The notes under the pieces were generated by a model. That model was not told the DNA's origin. It saw nothing but the letters and a program-made list of their open reading frames with translations, and did not search any database. Shown here one piece after another: positions 11,292 to 22,051 of a DNA stretch of 64,000 nucleotides. This DNA is from Hofstenia miamia. Lineage: Eukaryota; Xenacoelomorpha; Acoela. Location of the stretch: the NCBI GenBank assembly GCA_004352715.1, contig SCFE01000003.1, forward strand, positions 96,889-160,888. Direction: 5' to 3'. The position numbers and the translations under genes were made by a program. Position 1 is the first letter of the stretch. Each line of letters starts with the position of its first letter.

Positions 11292-11881
11292 TTATTGCAA
11301 AACAAGACAACTGGTTTTAGAGCCAGTCAGAGGTATTTGACAAATAATGGATTTGGGGACAAAGTCTGATAAAATGTGATTTAAAATTAAACTTACAATA
11401 GCCCATAGTATTTTTATATTGGTACAAGACAGTAAGGTAAAACAATTTAACAATACTGTACATTGTGTTGTTGCTAGGAATTGGTTCATTAATTTAATTG
11501 ATATTGAAAGTAATTGACTAAAGACTGCTTGGTTGTTGAGATCACAAAATTAGTCGTGAATCTTTTCTTGTTTAATTATTTAGTATTGTGCTTTTGATAT
11601 ATTGTCTCAAGTTTGAGTCTGACCTCATATTTTGGTAATTCAGACATTAGTGAAATTCGGATAACTTTTAAGAGATAAGTTTTTCTTTGTTCATAGTACA
11701 CCACACTATAAAATCATCATAAAAATCCGGTTTCATGACAGTAGTAGATAATTTGAAATATGAGCAAATTTTAAGTGAGGGTCCTTGGTATAATGAACGT
11801 GATCTTCTACACATCTAATCTCATCTACTCCCAACATCTTGCAATGGTACAATGAATGAAACTCATTTTCTTTCTAGTCTT
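11292..11881 (-). other. Weakly protein-like minus-strand stretch downstream of MCP
   Basis: Broken minus-strand frames follow the MCP stop, including a 65-codon hydrophobic frame at 11489-11292. They might be the start of the unrecognised gene ending at 9752, or spacer. No motif was recognised. Confidence 0.25.
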
Positions 11882-12010
11882 TCATAATTTTCTGTTGTTT
11901 ATTAATGTATAGCTTTGAGCATTTTTCACCCAAAACAATACCTCAAGTGATTTGCCTATTGGAGAATCAAAATCTAGTGTTAGGCATATACTTGCACCAC
12001 TTAATTCAGG

Positions 12011-12016
12011 GTAGAG
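12011..12016. repeat. Target site duplication, left copy (GTAGAG)
   Basis: Six bases immediately before the AGTAGTA end of the nested element. They are identical to 17064-17069 after its CTACT end. Six-base duplications are the Polinton hallmark. Confidence 0.9.
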
Positions 12017-13840
12017 AGTAGTATAAAAACGAGTCCATTTCATTGATATTTTTTACCTTTGACCTTGGCAGATAGGGATATGATGTAATTGTGTACTTTG
12101 GCCATCTGTGTATCTAAAACGTCATTTGAATATATTGATTTTTGTTGGCAAACACATTTGTTTGCAGTCTATTGTTTAAAATGTAACCAAATTTTTATAC
12201 ACATAGAGGTTGAGGAATTTTCAAAATCCCAGGAAATTAGAATTGTCATAATCTATTGTTCAAAATGGAACATTTTTTACAGAAATTAAATAAATAATTT
12301 TTAAAATGAATATAAATATCAATACATACTTCCACAGATGCATACTCTCACCATACAGAGAAAACAAACATTTATAAATAAATAAATTTATTTACAAAGA
12401 AAATATATAATGCACCACTAAATGATAAAGTTCATATAGAGAATTTCATCTACAGTTCAATGAACAATGATAATATTCATGCTGCAGGAAATATGCGCAA
12501 TGTGTAGTTGCACGTTATGAATTTCACATGGTAGTATCTAAATTAATGATTAATAAACAAGTCAAATGAAGTGATAAATCACAGTATAAAACACATGGCA
12601 ATTAAAAGTTTAAACAAATTCAATAAAAAATGTGTATTAACAAACAAACAACGTTTCTATTTATGATAAAGTATATAATTAATTTAACATTGGACTACAA
12701 ATTCACAGCAATTCATTAAAATAAAATTGATTATGTTTTAAAAGAAATATCTGTAAAACTAACTAGAGATCATATTGCAAAAAAGCATTAAGAATCAAAG
12801 CAATATCTGAGATTGAATTATAAAAATAGCTTACCAAAAGGCTTGGAATCTTTCAGGGTAGTTCTTTCATCAATGTGAAATGCTGCTAATCAGCTCTATG
12901 TATAAAGTTGCATGCTTCATAAACAATGTCAATATTACATGGTTTTATCTATATTCTATTGTTCAAATGTCAAAAATGTATCCAATCGTAAAGATTTTTA
13001 TCTACCAAACATGAAATCCCTTTACAATTATAACAATTAAATAAAACACTTTCAAATCATATAAAACTAGAATTTTTTCACAAGTTGGAAAACAATCTCT
13101 ATTATTACATGTTTTTCCAATTTATACAATTATGTTTACATGGCCTATGACTTTTCAATGTTTTTAGAATTACATTTCTTTTCCAAAAATTTTCCATGTT
13201 TGTTACTTACATTCCTTTTCTGACATTTTTTCACATTTGTGACTTACATTCCTTTTCTGATGATTTCACATTTGTAGTCACTTTTTTACACATTTATAGA
13301 CTTTTACATGGGTTTTCCACTTTATACATTTTTTTCACTTTATATGGTTTGTCACTTTTTTAGACATTTATCAACTTTTACATGGGTTTTCCACTTTATA
13401 CATTTTTTTCACTTCATATGGTTTGTCACTTTGAACAAACTGAAAATTTCATGATGGTATTAGTATAAACTTTCAAGAACAAGTAACATATATACATATG
13501 AATACAACTAATCTTTGTTGTAAATTCAGATTTTATTTTCTCATTTTAAAGAATGAATGGTTTTGTTATTTAATATCACATTTAAATATAAATTTTAATA
13601 CATTCTACAAATCAATGATTGTTAAAGTACTTGCAGTTGTATAATAGTTTATGAATTTTAAAATAAAAACTTTATACTTATTGAGAAGGCATTAACATTC
13701 ACATTTTTCTTCAGTCAATGAGTAAATTTTGATAATTGCAAATGAATACATAATGCCATTTATAAAATGAATCAATTAGATGTCATGAAACTCGCAAAAA
13801 ACATTTTTAATTACCAAATGACTAACACTTTCCATAAAAT
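12017..13840 (-). repeat. Mini-Polinton left TIR (copy C)
   Basis: Inverted match to 15151-17063 throughout, with small indels. Positions 13130-13440 contain internal short repeats (words such as acattccttttctgac and cttttacatgggttttccac) that differ in copy number from the right arm. The inner edge is placed where the match to tttatggaaatgtgttagtc at 15151 ends. Confidence 0.9.
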
Positions 13841-14222
13841 CACCAAAAGGAAAATTAAATATCCCAAAGGCAAATAATTTTTTTGAAAAGTCAAAACAAA
13901 TCACCAAAAGGAAAATTAAATATCCCAAAGGCAAATAATTTTTTTCTAAGAGACAAAACAAATCACCAAAAGGAAAATTAAATATCCCAAAGGCAAGTAA
14001 TTTTTTTCTAAGAGACAAAACAAATCACCAAAAGGAAAATTAAATATCCCAAAGGCAAATAATTTTTTTTTGAAAAGGCAAAACAAATCACCAAAAGGAA
14101 AATTTAATATCCCAAATGCAAGTAATTGTTTTTGAAAAGACAAACTGAATCAACAAAAGGAAAATTAAATATCCCAAAGGCAAATAATTTTTTTTGAAAA
14201 GACAAAACAAATCACCCAAAAG
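13841..14222. repeat. Tandem repeat, about 62-bp unit, six copies
   Basis: Units start with caccaaaagg at 13841, 13902, 13964, 14026 and 14089, and with the variants caacaaaagg (14151) and cacccaaaag (14213); spacing is 61-63 bp. Each contains ggaaaattaaatatcccaaa and a poly-T run. The minus strand is open and would give a repeating FGIFNFPFGD peptide, but this is a by-product of the repeat. The core word resembles that of the repeat at 21180-21412. Confidence 0.9.
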
Positions 14223-14360
14223 GATTACTTTATTTCATTCATCATCCCCTCATGCTAAATTTTAATTTGAATTTCATGTTAAATTAATAGCTAGGTAAAA
14301 CATTGATATTTATCAGATTAGAGAATATAATTTCGAGATCTATGCATTTAGAAATGTAAA

Positions 14361-14780
14361 GTGGAGGTGTATGCAAATTCAAAATGTTATGCAAAACAAA
14401 AATTTATCAATTGTGTTAAAAAATGTACTAGTGAAATCATAACAAAAGGAAAAGTGTCAGATGTATTAAAACTTATAGCAATACCTCAAAAACTGGAACT
14501 AAATCTAGTAATAATAATACATATTTTAAACTCTCAAATAGTGGAAAAATACTTGGAAATTCAAAATATATTGGTATTCTCTCTAATTCTGTGCTTTAGA
14601 AATTCTAACAAAATCTCTAACAAAAAATCTCAACCTCTATATGATTTTGAAACATTTAATGGGAAAATGGAGTTTAAATCCGGTTTTCCTAATTGCATTT
14701 TGCAAGATATAAATGTTATATTTGAATACAATGAGTATACCACCCTGAAGAAGTATTTATTTCATTTTATCAGTTTCTGA
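14361..14780 (+). CDS. Unrecognised 139-codon ORF in the mini-Polinton loop
   Basis: The only sizeable open frame in the element that is not repeat-derived. No ATG occurs near the start (the frame opens at GTG after a TAG; the first internal ATG is late). If expressed, it would need a non-ATG start, splicing, or it is a fragment. The product is lysine-rich with a hydrophobic centre (LELNLVIIIHILNS, ILVFSLILCF) and ends FEYNEYTTLKKYLFHFISF. I recognise no family. It is on the opposite strand to the host Polinton genes. The DNA just upstream (14215-14340) matches 21805-21930 in the host element. Confidence 0.3.
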   Translation: MEVYANSKCYAKQKFINCVKKCTSEIITKGKVSDVLKLIAIPQKLELNLVIIIHILNSQIVEKYLEIQNILVFSLILCFRNSNKISNKKSQPLYDFETFNGKMEFKSGFPNCILQDINVIFEYNEYTTLKKYLFHFISF

Positions 14781-15150
14781 TAATTGTAATTTAAGCTATA
14801 TTTCTATATTTAGAGAATGTTCCAAAGTTTTTTTAATATCTAATGTACAAATTGTAGTTTAAATCATTTATTGATTGCTGTTGTGTTTTTATAATTTCGT
14901 AAACAAGTATATATTAATTAAATTAAGTTTTAAGTACTATATGTATACTTAAATTTATTTTGTATAGCTTTGACATTCACCTTCAATTTAAAAATTTTTC
15001 TTCTTTTCACTTGAAGTTATGTTTTGTAGAATTACTTTAATACCCATATTCATTTTTCAATTTCATGAGCACTTAATGCTATTTCGCAAACTGTGTATGA
15101 CTATCTTTTGTAAAATCAATAAATTTAATCATTTTTGCTTAAATCTATTT
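14781..15150. other. Loop spacer, nothing recognised
   Basis: AT-rich non-coding sequence between the loop ORF and the right arm. Confidence 0.6.
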
Positions 15151-17063
15151 TTTATGGAAATGTGTTAGTCTTTTTGTAATTAAAAATGTTTGCGAGTTTC
15201 ATGACATCTAATTGATTTGTTTTTGAAATGGCTTTATGTATTCATTTGCAATTATCAAAATTTACTCATTGACTGAAGAAAAATGTGAATGTTAATGCCT
15301 TCTCAATAAGTATAAAGTTTTTATTTTAAAATTCATAAACTATTATACAACTGCAAGTACTTTAACAATCATTGATTTGCAGAATGCATTAAAATTTATA
15401 TTTACATGCGATATTAAATAACAAAACCATTCATTCTTTAAAATACGAAAATAAAATCTGAATTTACAACAAAGATTAGTCGTATTTATATGTATATATG
15501 TTTTTCTTACTCATTCTTGAAAGTTTATACTAATACCATCATGAAATTTTCATTTTGTTCAAAGTGACAAACCATATGAAGTGAAAAAAATGTATAAAGT
15601 GGAAAACCCATGTAAAAGTCTATAAATGTGTAAAAAAGTGACTACAAATGTGAAATCGTCAGAACAGGAATGTAAGTCAGAAAAGGGGAAAAACATCAGA
15701 AAAGAAATGTAAGTCACAAATGTGAAAAAACGTTGGAAAAGGTATGTAAGTCACAAATATGGAAAACTGTCAGAAAGAAATGTAAGTCATAAAAGTGAAA
15801 AAACGTCAAAAAAGAAATGTAAGTCACAAACATGGAAAAATTTTGGAAAAGAAATGTAAGTCACAAACATGGAAAAACTTTGGAAAAGAAATGTAAGTGT
15901 AAAAACATTGAAGAATCATAGGCCATGTAAACATAATTGTGTAAATTGGGAAAAACATGTAATAATAGAGATTGTTTTCCAACTTGTGAAAAAATTCTAG
16001 TTTTATATGATTTGAAAGTGTTTTATTTAATTGTTATAATTGTAAAGGGATTTCATGTTTGGTAGATAACAATCTTTATGATTGGATACATTTTTGAACA
16101 ATAGAATATTGATAAAACCACGTAATATTGACATTGTTTATGAAGCATGCAACTTTATACATAGAGCTGATTAACAGCATTTCACATTGATGAAAGAACT
16201 ACCCTGAAAGATTCCAAGCCTTTTGGTAAGCTATTTTTATAATTCAATCTCAGATATTGCTTTGATTCTTAACGCTTTTTTGCAATATGATCTCTAGTTA
16301 GTTTTACAGATATTTCTTTTAAAACATAATCAATTTTATTTTAATGAATTGCTGTGAATTTGTAGTCCAATGTTAAATTAATTATATACTTTATCATAAA
16401 TAGAAACATTGTTTGTTTGTTAATACACATTTTTTATTGAATTTGTTTAAACTTTTAATTGCCATGTGTTTTATACTTAATTTATCACTTAATTTGACTT
16501 GTTTATTAATCATTAATTTAGATACTACCGTGTGAAATTTATAAAGTGCAACTACACATTGCGCATTTTTCCTACAGCATTCCCAACCCAACATGAAGGT
16601 TTGACGAATATTATCATTGTTCATTGAACTGTAGATGAAATTCTCTATATGAACTTTATCATTTAGTATTGCATTTTATATTTTTTTTGTAAATAAATTT
16701 ATTATTTATAAACGTTTGTTTTCTTTGTATGGTGAGAGTATGCATTTGTGAAAGCATGTATTTATATTTATTTTAAAAATTATTTATTTAATGTCTATAA
16801 AAAATGTTACATTTTAACAATTGATTATGACAATTCTAATTTCATGGGTTTGAAAATTCCTCAACTTCTATGTGTATACATGTAAAAATTTGGTTACATT
16901 TGAAACAATAGACTGCAAACAAATGTGTTTGCCAACAAAAACCAATATATTCCAGTGACGTCAGAGATACACAGACGGCCAAAGTACACAATTACATCTT
17001 ATCCATGCCCGCCAGGGTCAAAGGTCAAAAATATCAACGAAGCAGACTCACTTTTATGCTACT
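15151..17063 (+). repeat. Mini-Polinton right TIR (copy D)
   Basis: Inverted match to 12017-13840 and same-orientation match to 1-811. It ends CTACT at 17063. At 15580-15905 it carries a longer run of internal repeats (gaaatgtaagtcacaaa and variants) than the left arm does, accounting for most of the length difference. Confidence 0.9.
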
Positions 17064-17069
17064 GTAGAG
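17064..17069. repeat. Target site duplication, right copy (GTAGAG)
   Basis: Identical to 12011-12016 and directly adjacent to the CTACT terminus. Confidence 0.9.
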
Positions 17070-18501
17070 TACCTCATTATTTGCCTCTGCAATACTGGTC
17101 AAATCAAAAAGCATAATTGCATGCCCATTATAATCTGAGTATGGTATACCAGTTACATCATTCAAACCCAACGCCTTTACAGAGTGAAAGTATGCTTGTG
17201 CATAATTATTTTCACTCACCATCATTGGTGTGAATGCAATATTCAATCCACCCCGTGTTATAGTAACAGGCACAGAACTCTAAATCTATATGAGAATGGG
17301 TTTGAGTCTGGTGTTTCTGTAAATTGTAGATTGGGAATAAGTGCTAGGGCAATACGTTGAATCAGTTCATTTGAAAATACATTTTCTTTTGTTAGAGAGT
17401 TTTGACCAGGTGGAATAATAAATGTTCCTGTGAGCATTCACATAAAGTGATATGTCGCTGGTGTAGTTAACAGTGTTTTTTCAATTGCTAGATGCACACT
17501 TTCTGTAATGCATAGCTTTCTTAGACTCAATGTCGCATCTGTAATTTCTGTTTTGTAGTATACAGCGGGGGTTATGGTAGAATTGGAAATTAGTGTAAAA
17601 TCATACAAGGATCGTAAAAGTTTGAGATGAAGGCTAACTCCCAGTATCAATAATTTTTCGTTTTGAAAAAAAACCACAGCTACAGATCCATAGAGGTTTA
17701 AAACTTTGCTTTTCTGTGTTAGAGCCAAACGCTGAAATTGTCAATCTTGGCTATTACACTTATCTGTAGATTGATCAGGATGTTTTTCAAAATAATATCC
17801 ACTTGGTGTTAAAAATGAATTTTCTTGTGCTGCACTCTTTAATAGTTCTGTTGTCATCATTACAGTATGTGGCCAAACTGCATCACCTGTTTGTATTAAA
17901 ACTCCATTAGCATAAAGATTATAATCACTAAATAATGAATGTAGGGGGTTGTTTACTAGACAAACATGATCCCATTTAGTAGCATCAGTAACATCCCAGA
18001 TAAGATCACTCCCATCACTGCATAAAATTTTGACTGATATAGCCAACTGTATACTATGTAAATCAATGTATTCATTTTGTTCTGAACCAAAATTAAATTC
18101 AATCATTGGACCATTAAACCCTGATATTGGGAAATATTTTTGTGTGCTACCACCATTGAAGTTTACCAAAACTTTATCTCATTCAACAATGTCCAAACAT
18201 AAATGTGTGAAGGTGCTCATGACTGTACTTGAACTAATAACAATTACTAATGACCGTGTGTATTTATACTAAGTTTTTAAAGATATCAGTTTTTTTTATT
18301 CTAGGTATTTTTTGTTTCAAACTATCATGTTTACGCCTACTTTGTGCATTGACTTAAAATTGCTTAACACCATACTGTGTTTTGATAGTTTTTGTTATTC
18401 TATCAGATATAGATATTCCATTACCATTTTGACTAATTTCTTTACGTTGTTTCTAAGATTGCTGTTTACTGTGTTTTTTGCAACATTTCCAATTCTGCGT
18501 T

Positions 18502-18729
18502 TTACCACTTTTTTAAATTATCACCAGAGACAATGTCATTTACACCTGAAATTGCTTGATCCAAAATTCCTTCACCAATATTACTAATGACATTTTTCAA
18601 TGGTGGTATCATTTTCACTACTAGTGGTATAGCAATACGTTCCAATGATTTCACAATGCCAAAGCCTTTCTGACAAGTATTGCTGAAATAATTTCGACCA
18701 CTTGCCTGTTCACTACAATATTGCTCCAT
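18502..18729 (-). pseudogene. Small Polinton virion-type protein (pX/pVI-like)
   Basis: An intact 75-codon frame with ATG at 18729, between integrase and MCP. It begins with an aromatic, glycine/serine segment ending QKGFGI, then a hydrophobic amphipathic stretch (SLERIAIPLVVKMIPPL) and an SGVNDIVSGDN tail. This layout, a Q-x-G-x-G-I motif followed by a hydrophobic helix, recurs in the small proteins beside the capsid genes of Polintons and adintoviruses. Those are compared in the literature with adenovirus core or membrane-active proteins. No stop interrupts it, so it may be the least damaged gene of the element. Function is inferred only from position and pattern. Confidence 0.5.
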
Positions 18730-18767
18730 ACTGAATGATCTGTTTGTTTATTCATTCCATATTTATA

Positions 18768-19724
18768 CTAATCTATTCTAGTCCATGAATGCTTCCTAAT
18801 AACTCGTGTTAATTCATGGTTATAAAATTTTCCTGAAATTATTTCCCCGTCACTGATTGACTTTATTTGATATGTAACAGGAATTGTGGAAAACATTTTG
18901 TTGATTTTGAAAACCTCATTTTGAAATTGTGGAAAATATCCTCTTCTAAAAGTATGGTCTGACTTTGAAATTCTAACTAAGTCACCATTATGAAATAATG
19001 CTTTTTGTTGGCAACATGTATTAACACTTATTAATTTTCCAATCAAATATGGTACGTGTTTTTTTTTCTCACATAATTCGGAGTCATTCCAGTTGTACGA
19101 TTTACACGGGAATTTAATACATTAACTAATTGTTGTAGCTTGTCTACCTATTTAAAGTAGTTGGTAAGTTGTAGATATTTAAATAGAATTTCCTTTAGAC
19201 TCCTTATAGCTCTTTCTGCGTATACAGCCTTCATGTTTGAATTTGTACTATACAATATAATTTTATTTCTTTTACAAAAATTGAAAAATACACCTCTGAA
19301 TTCACTTCAATGATCAATCCGAATTCGTTTAACATTGCGCCAGCTCTTAAATTTTTTAAAAGCAGACAACACATGACTAGATTCTTTATTTCGCAAAGGC
19401 TGTACACGGAATTTTTTATATAAAATATCATAACAAACAAGTAAGTATTTTATTCCTCTATTGAACAAAGCTAGAGATTCCACCACTGCTAAGTCCATAG
19501 TCCAAATTTCATCAATTTCAAATGCAATAACACGTTGACGAGGAAATTTCCTCTCAGCTTTCTTGTGTGTTGTATATACATCATTTGTTTGCGAGAAAGT
19601 TTTTCACATTTTGCAGGGTAATTTTCGGAAATTTCAATTTAGCTTTATGATATAGTTCATTAATTCCACCAAAACTCGCTGACGATTTTAACGAAGTGTA
19701 CAGTTGATGCAAGTGCTTATCCAT
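18768..19724 (-). pseudogene. Polinton integrase (rve family DDE), multiply broken
   Basis: The ATG at 19724 starts a frame with ASFGGINELYHKAK, the N-terminal zinc-finger-like region of Polinton integrases. A frame change near 19590 leads to IDEIWTMDLAVVESL (catalytic core with the first Asp) and KYLLVCYDIL. The second Asp follows near IRIDH (19310), then a stop and an EFRGVFFNFC frame. An A-E-R-A-I-R-S-L-K segment near 19225-19200 holds the Glu. The C-terminal frame (19046-18768) contains GDLVRISKSDHTFRRGYFPQF, with EVFKI, SGKFYNHELTRV and a final basic stretch, the chromodomain/SH3-like tail. At least three frame changes or stops are present. It would insert the element and generate the 6-bp target duplication. 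Confidence 0.85.
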
Positions 19725-19732
19725 ATTCCAAA

Positions 19733-20236
19733 CTAGTTCCATAATAACAGTTGCTTCGTATTTATATTTTTGTACACGTTTTTGTTTTTAATCAAGTAAT
19801 CAGGGATTGTGCCAATATCCTTTAAAATATCACACACAAGTTTTGACAATCTTTTATTAGGTGTTTGTACATAATCCTTAAATTTGTTATATGATATTGA
19901 ACCAGCGACAGTGTAAATCTTATCACCATGTAAAAAAACACCTGTATTTGGATCATTTAAAAATTCTTTCAATGCATCATCATTATTATTATTATTGAAA
20001 TTTAACATGTGGTGATGGTATTTTAGAAGTTTTATCAAATCATCATCATTGTACTGGCATTGTACATCAGGGTAGGTGCTTTGAACAGAATTTAATTCTA
20101 CTTGTATATCGTCATTAATCGTTTATTTTTGTTGTGTAGCATCGTTTTTTATAGCATTGTTGACTGACTGATTGTAGTATTCTGTTAAACGATTGTAATT
20201 TTCCAAAGAAATAAGCACCATTTCCACTGTTGTCAT
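19733..20236 (-). pseudogene. Conserved Polinton protein with coiled N-terminus, one in-frame stop
   Basis: The ATG is at 20236-20234 and overlaps the TAA of the upstream gene by one base (TAATG). The N-terminus (VLISLENYNRLTEYY) resembles a family of Polinton proteins that begin with a hydrophobic V-L-V-P-like strand followed by Y-x-R-L. An in-frame TAA lies about 36 codons in. The rest (20038-19733) is polar and Asn/Asp-rich, then has a compact segment (GVFLHGDKIYTVAGSISYNKF) similar to a W-x-x-x-G-x-I-x-x-x-G pattern in that family. Function is unknown. Confidence 0.5.
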
Positions 20237-20564
20237 TATAGAATAATGTGTAAAATAAATTTAATCATGCATTCTATATACTCTTTCATAATGCGTAGAC
20301 AATTGAAAAATTTAGGGCCATTTGGAGTTCTTAATATTGAAATTTTTCGAACACTTGATTTTTTTAGTAGCGCAGTCTCTGTGTATTGACGAAGATTGAA
20401 AAATGATTTTCGTTCATCTCCTAGAGGAATGATTCTATGTTGGATATTGTAGACAATACTGGGTATTAAATTTAGAATTTCTTTGTCTTCTAGCAAAACT
20501 AACTTAGTTTTTCTGGAGCAGGCCGCTAGGAACTTGTAAATGGCGGGTTCTTTGATTAAATCCA
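20236..20564 (-). pseudogene. Small conserved Polinton protein next to ATPase
   Basis: The frame runs from the likely ATG at 20564 to the TAA at 20238-20236 (109 codons), overlapping the end of the ATPase by about 60 bp. It contains KFLAACSRKTKLVLLEDKEI, then an isoleucine/asparagine helix and a basic helix (KKSSVRKISIL). The sequence resembles a recurring Polinton/adintovirus protein with a leucine-rich helix, an I-x-E-x-x-x-N-x-L-x-G-like segment and a basic tail. Here the C-terminal glycine motif is degraded. No internal stop. Role unknown. Confidence 0.45.
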
Positions 20565-21175
20565 TAGAATTTTTGTACTCCTTCAAGATTTGTAGATAGA
20601 CGTAATTTGTCTGGTATGTCTTGAGCAAAGTTTATAAACAAATAACCATATGGCTTACTAACTGCTTTTTTATATGCATTAACAAATTCAGGCATAATAT
20701 TCATCTGATCTCCTAGAGTTTTAACCTGTAAACAATCGCGCACTGAGTTGAATAGAAACATTCCAGAAGCATTTTTTTTGAATAGCGTCCCTTTGAAAAT
20801 ATAGAATGTGTAATTAATACAATACCATAATTTAAATGTCTTCCGGCTATAACTAAATTAGTAAAAATTTGTGAATTCAAGCATTCCTCGCCAAAATCAT
20901 CAAAAATAATTAGACTGTTCTTAACATAATTTTCAGACATCACATTTTCCGAGTATTCATTGAAAAATTCAACATGATTCATTTTTGCATTAAATTTATT
21001 ATAAACACCACTTTGGAAATGACGATAAAATACTATGGACTTTGAGAAATTGTTAAATAAATTACGATCAATCAATTTTCCCAACAAATGTGTTTTTCCA
21101 GATTTTGATGGGCCGCTGAATATTAAAAAGACTTGACTAGCTCATGAGGGAACAACATTAAACGTTGACGACCCT
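20504..21175 (-). pseudogene. Polinton genome-packaging ATPase (FtsK/HerA-A32 type), frameshifted
   Basis: Minus-strand reading gives FLIFSGPSKSGKTHLLGKL near 21125-21075, a Walker A motif (G-P-S-K-S-G-K-T). It is followed by SLIIFDDFGEE near 20915 (Walker B with the catalytic Glu) and HLNYGIVLITHSIF (sensor-type motif). This first frame stops at 20713. The domain then continues in another frame (20761-20504) with FVNAYKKAVSKPYGYLFINF and a DKLRLSTNL end, as in A32-type ATPases. An in-frame TGA lies just upstream of Walker A (about 21138), so the true start is beyond it, near the tandem repeat. The enzyme would pump element DNA into capsids. Confidence 0.85.
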
Positions 21176-21179
21176 AACC

Positions 21180-21412
21180 AAAAACACAAAGGAAAAACTA
21201 AATATACCAAGGGCAGAAACTAAAAACACAAGGGAAAAACTAAATATACCAAGGGCAAAAACTAAAAACCCAAGGGAAAAACGAAATATACCAAGGACAG
21301 AAACTAAATACACAAGGGAAAACTAAATATACCAAGGGCAGAAACTAAACACACAAGGGAAAAACTAAATATACCAAGGGCAGAAACTAAAAACACAAGG
21401 GAAAAAAGTAAC
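21180..21412. repeat. Tandem repeat, about 42-bp unit, five to six copies
   Basis: Units of the type cacaagggaaaaactaaata followed by taccaagggcagaaac, repeated every 42 bp or so with point changes. It lies directly upstream of the ATPase gene. The core resembles the 62-bp repeat of the nested element's loop (ggaaaattaaatatcccaaa). Confidence 0.85.
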
Positions 21413-22051
21413 ATCAATAGACTCTATGCGGAGGGTTTCCCAATAGACATTGCAATCCAGAAAATTTATGAACTTATTGATGGAGGGATTAAATATTTTT
21501 CTTGATCATGGACATTCGTTAGAGTATTTTATATTAACCTGTGAATAAATGTATATAGTTATTTTACCCCTAATTAAATTATTATACATAACATGTATCT
21601 ATTATCTAATATGTTGTTTTCACCCAAACCATAATTTATTACATAAACTATACTATAAACATGTATCTATTATCTAATATCACACTTATTTAACTTAGTT
21701 GATGAGATGTATCTCTAGAAATCTACCATTAATGAAACACGTACAAATCATTTCTACATTCTCATTGTATAATAAATAGTATTATTAAATTTACTAAACT
21801 AGCGATTACTTTATTTCAATCATCCTTCCCTCATACTAAATTTGAATGTGAACTGCATGTTAAATTATTAGCTAGGTAAAACATTGACATTTATCAGTTT
21901 AGAGAATACTATAGATTTTTACCAATTTACAACATAGGAACTTAAATTTTTTATATTAAAACTAATGTTTATGAAATGTAATAATTTATCAAATATATTA
22001 ACATAAAACTAGTACATGTAGAAAAAGAGTGAAAGCAAAACTATACATTTT
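21413..22051. other. Non-coding spacer sharing homology with the mini-Polinton loop
   Basis: No gene. Positions 21805-21930 (from gcgattactttatttcaatc to tatcagtttagagaatacta) match 14215-14340 in the loop of the nested element, in the same orientation. This shows the loop derives from this part of a Polinton. Confidence 0.7.

Larger units (their letters stand above)
12017..17063. mobile_element. Non-autonomous mini-Polinton (5,047 bp, giant inverted repeat)
   Basis: Its ends are AGTAGTATAAAA (12017) and the near-complement TTTTATGCTACT (17052-17063), flanked by a perfect 6-bp target duplication. The two arms are near-identical inverted repeats of about 1.82 kb and 1.91 kb. Together they make up three quarters of the element, leaving a loop of about 1.3 kb. 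The loop holds a 62-bp tandem repeat and one unrecognised 139-codon ORF, but no integrase, ATPase, polymerase or capsid gene. Transposition would therefore need proteins from a full Polinton. It inserted into the capsid gene of a related Polinton. Confidence 0.9.
11882..18220 (-). pseudogene. Polinton major capsid protein (double jelly roll), split by a 5-kb insertion
   Basis: Coding parts are 18220-17064 and 12016-11882. The ATG at 18220 is followed after 13 codons by an in-frame TGA. The N-terminal half (18169-17741) has GFNGPMIEFNF, EYIDLHSIQLAISVKI and a NNPLHSLFSDYNLYANG segment, the pattern of F54H12.2-type Polinton capsid proteins. The middle (17728-17438) is frameshifted. The C-terminal half has GGLNIAFTPMM, KALGLND and AIMLFDLTS (17273-17070). 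The last 45 codons lie on the far side of the insertion (12016-11882), including LTLDFDSPIG and a TGA stop. Dropping the inserted element plus one copy of GTAGAG leaves the frame continuous across the junction. Total length of about 430 codons suits the family. The protein would form the icosahedral capsid lattice. Confidence 0.85.

Noticed and set aside
13776-14143. Repeat-peptide protein (FGIFNFPFGD units)
   Set aside because: The frame changes between units and the peptide is a direct by-product of the 62-bp tandem repeat.
16394-17116. Small ORFs within the Polinton TIRs (also 657-887 and 12089-12289)
   Set aside because: They fall in non-coding TIR sequence and are not conserved as open frames between the four TIR copies.
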